Positions 1 through 4,858 of a DNA stretch of 6,610 bases are shown piece after piece. A program made the position numbers and the translations under genes. The notes beneath the pieces were generated by a model. It did not search any database. It worked only from the letters and a program-made list of their open reading frames with translations, and was not told the origin of the DNA. The stretch spans positions 1-6,610 of the forward strand of contig JAMCWI010000172.1 in the NCBI GenBank assembly GCA_023481335.1, read 5' to 3'. Origin of the DNA: Bacillota bacterium (GTDB lineage: Bacteria; Bacillota; Desulfotomaculia; Desulfotomaculales; Desulfotomaculaceae). The stretch's first letter is position 1. Each line of letters starts with the position of its first letter.

Positions 1-1250
1 TATCTTCGGCTCCCAGGGGGGGAAATCCCCTTCAAGGGATGTAAACCCACCTTGAAATCGATACCGGCCATTTCCAAGTAGTGCAACTCCCGGGCGGCGC
101 TTTCCTCCAACTGCTTGGCAGCCTCCCGGCGAAATGCGGTCAGTGTTTTGGCTTCCCGCTGCCAACCTTTCTCCAGGGTCTCCATGGCTGCCTTCAATTG
201 ATCTGTTTTTTCTGTGCGGCTGCCCAAGGCAGTGAGTTCTTCCCGGGCAGTTTCTTTATGCTGAAGGATCTCCCGGACGGTGGAGCCGTATTTATATTTC
301 AACTGTTTGATCAGAGAAAGACGGTGTTCAATTTGATCCAACCGGGCAGGGTTGTATTCCACATGGTCCCGGTAGGAGGAAACTTCCCTGGCAGTGTCCT
401 CTATCTGGTATAGGGCGTTTTCCAGCATCTCCGGCAGCCCGGTCAAATTGCTGTCGATCTCCGCCAGTTCCCTGAGGGATGACAGGGCCTTGCCCACTCC
501 CTCTACCGCAGGTGTCACACCCGCCTCACCCCCGTAAAGGCGGTCGTAGATTTCCCCGGCCAGGCGCGAAATCTTTTCAGCGTTCATGAGCAAACGCCGC
601 TCGTTCAAGAGCTCGTCTTCCTCATCCTCCGCCAACTGGGCTTTGTCAATTTCTTGCACCTGAAAGGAAAGCATCTCCGTGCGCCGGGCCAATTCCCTGG
701 CGTTGGACTCCAGGTCTTTTAATTCCTTGCCGGTGTTCCTCCATTGGGTATAAAGTTCTTGCACTTTCCTCAATTGATTCAAGAGTGGCGGTCCGCCCAA
801 CCTGTCCAGCAGCCAGCGGTGTTTATCTTGATCAAGCAGCGTTTGCTGCTCATGCTGCCCCAGCATATCCAGCAAGCCACTGCCTATTTCACGATAAAGC
901 CCGAGGTTTGCCAGGCGCCCGTTCATGCGACAGGTATTTTTGCCGCTGCGGCTAATTTCCCGGGCCAGGATAAGCAGCCCGTCCTCTTCGTCCTCCACGC
1001 CCATTTCTTTCATGCGCTCTTTCATCCAGGGCAGCTTAGAAACATCAAAGGTGGCCTGAACGGTGGCCTTCTCCCTGCCGGTACGGATAAAATCCGCAGA
1101 AGCCCTGCTTCCCAATGCTACTAACAAGGCGTCGATCAGCATGGATTTGCCGGCCCCGGTTTCCCCGGTAACAATGGTAAGACCCTTGTCGAAGTTTACC
1201 TCAACATCATCGATGAGGGCAAAATTTTTTATGTATATCGAATGGAGCAC
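1..1250 (-). CDS. recN: DNA repair ATPase RecN, N-terminal ~416 residues (3' end outside window)
   Basis: RecN is an SMC-like ATPase of the cytoplasm that gathers at double-strand breaks and assists RecA-dependent recombination. My translation from the GTG at 1250-1248 begins MLHSIYIKNFALIDD, a classic RecN opening. It has the Walker A motif GETGAGKS at residues 29-36, the Q-loop region REISRSGKNTCRMNGR at 97-112 and GQHEQQTLL at 131-139. A long, charged, coiled-coil-like stretch follows from about 155 to 390. The ABC signature and Walker B lie beyond the left edge; family members are about 560 residues, so roughly three quarters is visible. The GTG start is supported by AAGGGGG eight bases upstream and follows the argR stop by 5 bp, so the two genes are probably co-transcribed. 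The last nine codons (after the run of seven G at 16-22) stop looking like RecN, and a one-base shift there restores the family sequence; see findings. The identity is secure. Confidence 0.95.
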   Translation of the reverse strand, partial: MLHSIYIKNFALIDDVEVNFDKGLTIVTGETGAGKSMLIDALLVALGSRASADFIRTGREKATVQATFDVSKLPWMKERMKEMGVEDEEDGLLILAREISRSGKNTCRMNGRLANLGLYREIGSGLLDMLGQHEQQTLLDQDKHRWLLDRLGGPPLLNQLRKVQELYTQWRNTGKELKDLESNARELARRTEMLSFQVQEIDKAQLAEDEEDELLNERRLLMNAEKISRLAGEIYDRLYGGEAGVTPAVEGVGKALSSLRELAEIDSNLTGLPEMLENALYQIEDTAREVSSYRDHVEYNPARLDQIEHRLSLIKQLKYKYGSTVREILQHKETAREELTALGSRTEKTDQLKAAMETLEKGWQREAKTLTAFRREAAKQLEESAARELHYLEMAGIDFKVGLHPLKGISPPGSRR

Positions 1251-1255
1251 AGCTG

Positions 1256-1714
1256 TTACCCCCTTGTCAGTTCCAGGAATCGCTGCACAACTTGAGGCGT
1301 GGCCTCCTTGGGTTTGGTGATAATTAAGATGGTGTCATCCCCGGCCACGGTGCCGATAATCTCCGGCCAGTGGGAGTGGTCAATGGCGGACGCCATGCCC
1401 TGGGCCTCCCCGGGGGGCGTTTTGATGATGATTAAGTTTTCGCTGGAATTAATGTCGCTTAAGGACAAACGAACCAGACGCCTGAGCCTGTCTTCGCTGC
1501 CGCGGCGCATCATGGGTTCATCCGGAGAGGCATAATAGGATGTGTTGTTTTCACCCGGTATTTTGATGAGGCTCAGTTCCTTAATGTCCCTGGACACGGT
1601 GGCCTGGGTTACCTCGAACCCTTCGGCACGCAGCGCTGCCGCTAATTCTTCCTGAGTTTCTATGGTTCTGTCCCGGACCAATTCTAGGATTTTTGCCTGG
1701 CGTTGTGTCTTCAC
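1256..1714 (-). CDS. argR: Arginine repressor/activator ArgR (AhrC family)
   Basis: ArgR is a cytoplasmic, hexameric, arginine-sensing DNA-binding protein that represses arginine biosynthesis and, in Bacillus (AhrC), activates arginine catabolism. At 152 residues it has the usual full length. Residues 1-70 form the winged helix-turn-helix (KILELVRDRTIETQEEL, then TQATVSRDIKEL with the SRD recognition-helix signature). Residues 75-152 form the oligomerisation and arginine-binding domain, with GEAQGMASAID at 102-112 and the GTVAGDDTIL motif at 121-130, whose Asp pair contacts arginine in the family. The start is GTG at 1714-1712. It overlaps the TGA stop of the upstream mnmM gene in a GTGA junction, with GGGGG seven bases upstream, so translational coupling is likely. 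The neighbours argR-recN match the Bacillus ahrC-recN order. I found no arginine genes in the window, so its targets lie elsewhere. Confidence 0.96.
   Translation of the reverse strand: MKTQRQAKILELVRDRTIETQEELAAALRAEGFEVTQATVSRDIKELSLIKIPGENNTSYYASPDEPMMRRGSEDRLRRLVRLSLSDINSSENLIIIKTPPGEAQGMASAIDHSHWPEIIGTVAGDDTILIITKPKEATPQVVQRFLELTRG
1259..1265 (-). promoter_or_regulatory. Shine-Dalgarno of recN
   Basis: On the minus strand AAGGGGG lies eight bases before the GTG at 1250-1248, inside the last codons of argR. It decides the GTG start of recN, and the resulting N-terminus matches the family with no extra residues. Translation of recN is probably coupled to argR. Confidence 0.6.
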
Positions 1715-2289
1715 ATTGAATCCCCCGCCTTCTCTATCAAAAGTACCCCCGGTGCTGAGGGTGGCCGGTTGAGAAAATTTACTTTGACAACCTTGTATGT
1801 ATGTGAAACCAATTGAGAAACCATAGTCTCCACAGCTTCCTTCTCTTCCCTGCCGCCTGCGTGGCCCGGATAAACCACAATCACCAACCGCCCGCCGCTG
1901 CTCAGCAGTTCCAGCGTATGTTCAATGGCAGTTAATGTACTGCCTGTGCGGGTAATAATTTCATGGTTGCCGCCGGGCAAATACCCTAAATTAAAAATGG
2001 CTCCCTGGATAGGGTGGTGGATATATTTTTTAATGTTTTGGTGGCCGTCTGGAATTAATGTAACCCGTTCATCCAGCACGCCCTCAGAGGCTAACCTCTG
2101 CCGGGTGTTTGCTAAAGCCTGCTCCTGGATATCAAAGGCATACACCTTACCCCCGGAGCCAACCAGTTTGGCCAGCAGCAGGGTGTCATGTCCGTTTCCC
2201 ATGGTCCCGTCAACGGCACGATGGCCCGGTTGGAGAATCTCGGCGAGAAAATGGTGCCCCAGTTTGGCAGCCATAAACCAGTTAATCAA
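1711..2289 (-). CDS. mnmM: YtqB/MnmM-family class I SAM-dependent methyltransferase (tRNA mnm5s2U)
   Basis: This belongs to the YtqB family, long labelled 'putative rRNA methylase'. B. subtilis YtqB has more recently been assigned as MnmM, which methylates the 5-aminomethyl group of wobble 2-thiouridine in tRNA using S-adenosylmethionine. I infer the same role here from similarity. The sequence shows motif I VDGTMGNGHDT at residues 26-36 (SAM binding), the acidic loop AFDIQ at 51-55, the family hallmark NLGYLPGG at 100-107 (motif IV region) and VVYPGH at 138-143. The length of 192 residues is normal and no membrane or signal segment is seen. The proposed TTG start at 2289 overlaps the end of nadK by 8 bp and has AAAGGAG 13 bases upstream, a rather long spacing. 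An ATG at 2274 would remove five residues and has no clear Shine-Dalgarno. The gene ends inside the argR start (GTGA overlap). The family call is secure; the exact substrate is less so. Confidence 0.88.
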   Translation of the reverse strand: MINWFMAAKLGHHFLAEILQPGHRAVDGTMGNGHDTLLLAKLVGSGGKVYAFDIQEQALANTRQRLASEGVLDERVTLIPDGHQNIKKYIHHPIQGAIFNLGYLPGGNHEIITRTGSTLTAIEHTLELLSSGGRLVIVVYPGHAGGREEKEAVETMVSQLVSHTYKVVKVNFLNRPPSAPGVLLIEKAGDSM

Positions 2290-3148
2290 GACCGCTCTGC
2301 CACTCCTTTAATTTCTCCCTAAGCACCTCATAAAAACCGGTCTTTTGAATCTTCAGAAACCGGGCCTTTACCGGTGCTTTGTTCACCAGCACCCTGTCAC
2401 CGGCCTTGAGGGGGAAACCATATTGGCCGTCCAGGTTCAACCAGACATCATCCACACAGGGCAATACCTGGATCTCCACTTCGCTGTCCGGGGAGATGAC
2501 CAGAGGGCGGTTGGACAAGGAATGGGGGCTGATGGGCGTAATTAAGATAACATGGGCTTCCGGTGAGACAATGGGCCCCCCCGCCGAAAGGGAATAGGCG
2601 GTGGAACCTGTGGGGCTGGCGACAATCACCCCGTCGGCCGAAAACTCTCCCACAAATTCGCCGTTGACTTTAATGTTCAGGTGAGCCATTCGGAAAGAGG
2701 CTCCCTTTGATACCACAGCATCATTCAGGCATATGGAATGTTCAATGATCATATCGTCCCGTATCACCGCGGCCTGCAGCATCATTCGTTCTTCCACAAT
2801 ATAATTGCCGGCGATTAAGGCCTGCAGTTTTTCCCTGAGATCGGGAATATCAATCTCCGTTAAGAAGCCCAGGCGTCCCAGGTTGACCCCAAAGATCGGC
2901 GTACCGGTGGCGGCGGTTTGCCTGGCACAGTTCAGGAGGGTACCGTCCCCGCCCCAAACCATGATGCAGTCGCATTTTTCGGCTAACGTCCTGGTGGGCA
3001 TTCCTTCTTCCTGGCGTCCTAACAACGCTGCACTCTCCTCGTTCAATAAAACCTTTATACCTTGCAAAGCCAGCCAGGCAAGCACCCTGCTCACGGGGTC
3101 CGATACATCACCTTTATTGCGGTTCACTACCAGGCCGATGGTGTTCAA
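2282..3148 (-). CDS. nadK: NAD kinase (ATP-NAD kinase)
   Basis: NadK phosphorylates the 2' hydroxyl of the NAD adenosine ribose to give NADP, the cell's only de novo source of NADP(H). It is a cytoplasmic oligomer. At 288 residues the length is typical. Diagnostic motifs are all present: GGDGT at residues 66-70 (phosphate/metal loop), the NLGRLGFLTEI segment at 89-99, LNDAVV at 141-146 (NAD contact), the glycine-rich SADGVIVASPTGSTAYSLSA starting at 170 with GGPIVSP following, and LDGQ at 239-242. The start is TTG at 3148-3146. It overlaps the TGA stop of the upstream gene by 4 bp (TTGA) and has AAAGGGGG nine bases upstream, so coupling is likely. The next gene, mnmM, begins within the last codons of nadK. 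All key residues appear intact. Confidence 0.97.
   Translation of the reverse strand: MNTIGLVVNRNKGDVSDPVSRVLAWLALQGIKVLLNEESAALLGRQEEGMPTRTLAEKCDCIMVWGGDGTLLNCARQTAATGTPIFGVNLGRLGFLTEIDIPDLREKLQALIAGNYIVEERMMLQAAVIRDDMIIEHSICLNDAVVSKGASFRMAHLNIKVNGEFVGEFSADGVIVASPTGSTAYSLSAGGPIVSPEAHVILITPISPHSLSNRPLVISPDSEVEIQVLPCVDDVWLNLDGQYGFPLKAGDRVLVNKAPVKARFLKIQKTGFYEVLREKLKEWQSGLD
2303..2309 (-). promoter_or_regulatory. Probable Shine-Dalgarno of mnmM (within nadK)
   Basis: On the minus strand AAAGGAG lies 13 bases before the TTG at 2289-2287, within the last codons of nadK. The spacing is longer than the usual 6-9, so initiation may depend on ribosomes finishing nadK. The site favours the TTG at 2289 over the ATG at 2274, which would be 28 bases away. 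Confidence 0.4.
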
Positions 3149-3672
3149 CTGAACGTTCCCCCTTTAACCAATATTAAAGTTACCAGTACCCCGGCACAAA
3201 ATGAAATCATATAGGGTACCGGGTTTAAACCCTTGGCAGATGGGAACCGGATCTCAAACTCCATCTGATAAATTTTTTGACTGTCCATATCAAGCACCAG
3301 CACCCCGTCAGGACGATACACTAAAAAATATTCCAGCAACTGTCTTCGATTATCCGGTGAAGCGGGCCTTTGGGCAACTTCCCCGGTTTTTACATCAACC
3401 ACGTAAACCTTTTTGTTCTTCTTCACAATCATGTCAGCCTGAATATGACTTTTATGCGGCTTGCCGTTGATTTTGGTCAGGATGGGAACCCTTTCCTGTA
3501 CCGCCATGATTATATAGCCCTGGGATTCGAGGAACTTCCTCGCCGCCGCCTCGGCTCTGCCCGCCTTCAACACCCGGTGCCTGGCGGCATGGGACTGTAC
3601 AAGTTTAATGATATTATAAAGTAAAATTGCGCCAATTATAATGCCTGCAATAAAAAGGTCGCTGGGGAGCAT
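3145..3672 (-). CDS. Membrane-anchored protein with PD-(D/E)XK nuclease-like core, function unknown
   Basis: I cannot name this 175-residue protein. Residues 6-25 (LFIAGIIIGAILLYNIIKLV) form a strong N-terminal membrane segment, and residues 152-170 (VPYMISFCAGVLVTLILVK) form a second near the C-terminus, so the core between them should sit on one side of the membrane. The core begins with a helix containing Glu41 and Glu49 (EAAARKFLESQGY). It then has a strand ending in Asp80 (ADMIVKK) and a second strand ending in DVK at 93-95 (VYVVDVKTGE). The spacing and the D...DxK arrangement match the PD-(D/E)XK restriction-endonuclease-like fold, and a basic segment RRQLLEYFLVY follows at 109-119. The ATG at 3672-3670 has a near-ideal AAGGGAGG seven bases upstream. 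The gene overlaps nadK by 4 bp. DNA cleavage is not shown; it could also be a non-catalytic membrane protein using the same fold. Confidence is high for a real gene and moderate for the fold. Confidence 0.85.
   Translation of the reverse strand: MLPSDLFIAGIIIGAILLYNIIKLVQSHAARHRVLKAGRAEAAARKFLESQGYIIMAVQERVPILTKINGKPHKSHIQADMIVKKNKKVYVVDVKTGEVAQRPASPDNRRQLLEYFLVYRPDGVLVLDMDSQKIYQMEFEIRFPSAKGLNPVPYMISFCAGVLVTLILVKGGTFS
3158..3165 (-). promoter_or_regulatory. Shine-Dalgarno of nadK
   Basis: On the minus strand AAAGGGGG lies nine bases before the TTG at 3148-3146, inside the last codons of the upstream gene. It supports the TTG as the real start; the first residues MNTIGLVVNRNK match the usual NadK N-terminus with nothing missing. 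Confidence 0.6.
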
Positions 3673-3679
3673 GGAAAAA

Positions 3680-3687
3680 CCTCCCTT
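3680..3687 (-). promoter_or_regulatory. Strong Shine-Dalgarno of the membrane protein gene
   Basis: AAGGGAGG on the minus strand lies seven bases before the ATG at 3672-3670. It begins just after the outer inverted repeat ends at 3690, so a folded repeat in the mRNA would end directly beside this site and could influence access to it (inference). Confidence 0.7.
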
Positions 3688-3713
3688 CGCTTTGGGGTAA
3701 TGCTTTGGGGTCA

Positions 3714-3750
3714 GGCCGTCAGTCGTCAGCCGTCAGTCGTCAGCCGTCAG
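3714..3750 (+). repeat. Heptamer tandem array, about 5 units (RGYCGTC)
   Basis: Five consecutive 7-bp units start at 3714: GGCCGTC, AGTCGTC, AGCCGTC, AGTCGTC, AGCCGTC, then AG. Units alternate between GCC and GTC, giving a perfect 14-bp period over most of the array. It shares the RGCCRTC pattern with the array at 4722-4749. Confidence 0.85.
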
Positions 3751-3769
3751 CTTTTGGATTTTAGTTTTT

Positions 3770-3797
3770 AGCCAAAAGCCAATAGTTAATGGCCAGC
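3770..3797 (+). repeat. Degenerate heptamer array, about 4 units
   Basis: Four in-phase 7-mers: AGCCAAA, AGCCAAT, AGTTAAT, GGCCAGC. The RGCC start of the unit is kept while the last three bases drift, as in the array at 4831-4858. Confidence 0.6.
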
Positions 3798-3843
3798 CCC
3801 CAAAGAAATACCTTGAAGCCAAAAAGTGCTGACGGCCATACCC

Positions 3844-4650
3844 TTACCCCAAAGACGAGTGCGCTTTTTGTACAACTTCACTGACCGCAGGTACAACTCC
3901 TGCCCTCTGTTGCCCTTTCAAGAAATAAAGCAGGTATTCGATATTTCCTTCGGGGCCGCGGACCGGGGAGAAATCCAGGCCGCCTGTTTGCCAGTCAAGG
4001 TTTTCCACTGCGGCCAGGATTTTGTTGATAACATCAATGTGCACTTCCGGTTCCCGGACGACGCCTTTTTTTCCGACCCGTTCCTTGCCGGCCTCAAACT
4101 GGGGTTTAATCAGGGCCACGCCTTCCGCCACCGGCTGTGTAAGATCATCCACCCGGGGCAGAACCAGAGATAAAGAAATAAAGGAAACATCAATGGTGGC
4201 AAAGGAGGGGCGTTCTGTTAAAACCCCGGGGTCTAAGTGCCGGATGTTCGTCCGTTCCAGGGAAACCACCCGGGGATCGGAGCGGAGTTTCCAGGCCAAC
4301 TGGCCATAACCCACATCAACGGCATAGACCCGTTTGGCCCCCTTTTGCAATGCGCAGTCGGTAAAGCCCCCGGTGGAGGCCCCAATGTCAATGACAACCC
4401 TGTCTTTTAAATTAATGTTAAAGGCTTGGATGGCCTTGTCCAACTTTAGCCCGCCCCGGCTTACATAGGGGATGGGGTTGCCCTGCACCTGCACATTGGC
4501 ATCTGGTTTCACCGGATGGCCGGGTTTGTCCGCCCGGACACCATCAACAAAAACAAGCCCGGCCATCACCGCGGCACGGGCCTTCTCCCGGCTGGGGAAA
4601 GTACCATTGTTTACAAGATGAATATCCAAGCGTTCTTTGGTAACAGCCAA
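3844..4650 (-). CDS. tlyA: TlyA-family rRNA (cytidine-2'-O)-methyltransferase
   Basis: TlyA methylates the 2'-O ribose of a cytidine in 23S rRNA (C1920) and, in type II members, also 16S rRNA (C1409); the marks affect capreomycin/viomycin sensitivity. The B. subtilis relative is YqxC. Residues 1-60 form an S4-like RNA-binding domain (ERLDIHLVNNGTFPSREKA, then VMAGLVFVDGVRADKPG). Residues 62-245 form a Rossmann methyltransferase with SAM motif DIGASTGGFTDCAL at 88-101 and VDVGYGQLAW at 111-120. The expected K-D-K-E tetrad is visible as Lys69, Asp154, Lys182 and Glu238; from memory the Mycobacterium tuberculosis enzyme (268 residues, type II) has the same numbers, and this protein is also 268 residues. 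The start is TTG at 4650-4648 with TGGAGG eight bases upstream. The last codons (SLG-stop) fall within a CTTTGGGG repeat. The old 'haemolysin' label should not be taken literally. Confidence 0.95.
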   Translation of the reverse strand: MAVTKERLDIHLVNNGTFPSREKARAAVMAGLVFVDGVRADKPGHPVKPDANVQVQGNPIPYVSRGGLKLDKAIQAFNINLKDRVVIDIGASTGGFTDCALQKGAKRVYAVDVGYGQLAWKLRSDPRVVSLERTNIRHLDPGVLTERPSFATIDVSFISLSLVLPRVDDLTQPVAEGVALIKPQFEAGKERVGKKGVVREPEVHIDVINKILAAVENLDWQTGGLDFSPVRGPEGNIEYLLYFLKGQQRAGVVPAVSEVVQKAHSSLG

Positions 4651-4658
4651 GTGGGTAG

Positions 4659-4664
4659 CCTCCA
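4659..4664 (-). promoter_or_regulatory. Shine-Dalgarno of tlyA
   Basis: TGGAGG on the minus strand is eight bases before the TTG at 4650-4648. It decides that start: MAVTKERLDIHL aligns with the usual TlyA opening, and no in-frame ATG at a family-like position has a better site. Confidence 0.65.
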
Positions 4665-4721
4665 GTGTTTGGTTGGAGTAGAACCATGCTTTGTTTTATT
4701 GCATAGTAATTCCAAAATGCG

Positions 4722-4749
4722 GGCCATCGGCCATCGGCCATCAGCCATC
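4722..4749 (+). repeat. Heptamer tandem array, 4 units (RGCCATC)
   Basis: Four consecutive units GGCCATC, GGCCATC, GGCCATC, AGCCATC lie in the dxs-tlyA gap, about 70 bp upstream of the tlyA start. The unit differs from the array at 3714-3750 mainly by A for G at position 5. The units are contiguous, with no spacers as a CRISPR array would have. Confidence 0.85.
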
Positions 4750-4763
4750 AGGTTTTTAGCTTT

Positions 4764-4800
4764 AAGGTATTACTTTGGGGTCTGGCCGTTAGCCCTTGGC
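4764..4800 (+). repeat. Copy of the CTTTGGGG dispersed module in the dxs-tlyA gap
   Basis: This 37-bp segment matches the reverse complement of 3778-3814 at 31 of 37 positions. Its part 4766-4792 matches 3696-3722 in direct orientation at 23 of 27 positions. The shared core is CTTTGGGG, then NCWGGCC. The copies flank tlyA on both sides, so they are a repeat family and not simple low complexity. Confidence 0.75.
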
Positions 4801-4807
4801 AAGTGGT

Positions 4808-4836
4808 TTATTAGTATTAACCGAAAACGCAACCAA
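4808..4836 (-). promoter_or_regulatory. Weak candidate sigma-A promoter upstream of tlyA
   Basis: On the minus strand TTGGTT (4836-4831) and TAATAA (4813-4808) are separated by 17 bases, just downstream of dxs. Each hexamer departs from consensus at two or three positions and the area is AT-rich repeat DNA, so a chance match is quite possible. A promoter here would let tlyA and the genes after it be transcribed separately from dxs. Confidence 0.2.
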
Positions 4837-4858
4837 AAGCCAACAGCCTTTAGCCCCT
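4831..4858 (+). repeat. Degenerate heptamer array overlapping the dxs stop codon
   Basis: In-phase 7-mers AACCAAA, AGCCAAC, AGCCTTT, AGCCCCT run across the dxs stop (TAA, 4852-4850 on the minus strand). A nearby direct repeat GCCTTTAGC occurs at 4846-4854 and 4869-4877, so the last Dxs codons also look repeat-derived. Confidence 0.55.

Larger units (their letters stand above)
3690..3854. repeat. Repeat-packed gap with nested inverted repeats between tlyA and the membrane protein gene
   Basis: The outer arms are a perfect 11-bp inverted repeat: CTTTGGGGTAA at 3690-3700 and TTACCCCAAAG at 3844-3854. Inside, 3703-3717 pairs with 3791-3805 at 13 of 15 positions (CTTTGGGGTCAGGCC against GGCCAGCCCCCAAAG). 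GGCCGTCAG at 3714-3722 also has its complement CTGACGGCC at 3829-3837. A further 8-bp stem is GCTTTTGG at 3750-3757 with CCAAAAGC at 3772-3779. The right outer arm contains the tlyA stop codon (3844-3846). No gene, transposase or clear intrinsic terminator is visible. It could be a degenerate miniature mobile or REP-like element, or an mRNA structure. The repeats are seen directly; their role is not known. Confidence 0.75.

Noticed and set aside
1715..1740. ARG box (ArgR operator) upstream of argR
   Set aside because: No convincing AT-rich ARG-box palindrome is visible; the region is the coding 3' end of mnmM, and argR appears to be read from upstream.
81..2545. Several plus-strand open frames (for example 81-413, 744-1124, 1925-2311)
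   Set aside because: They lie opposite recN, argR, mnmM and nadK, whose protein families are unmistakable. Their translations have no recognisable motifs and no good ribosome binding sites.
3714..3750. Possible CRISPR array
   Set aside because: Units are 7 bp and contiguous with no unique spacers, and no cas genes are nearby. It is a short tandem repeat.
3750..3779. Intrinsic terminator after tlyA
   Set aside because: The 8-bp stem GCTTTTGG/CCAAAAGC is AT-rich, has a 14-base loop and is not followed by a U tract on the minus strand, so it does not fit an intrinsic terminator.
3690..3854. Riboswitch in the tlyA-membrane protein gap
   Set aside because: The structure is explained by internal repeats, and I recognise no conserved aptamer sequence of a known riboswitch class.
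4544..4741. 65-codon minus-strand frame overlapping the tlyA start
   Set aside because: It begins in the heptamer array and reads through the tlyA N-terminal region in another frame. It has low-complexity repeat sequence at its start and no family features.
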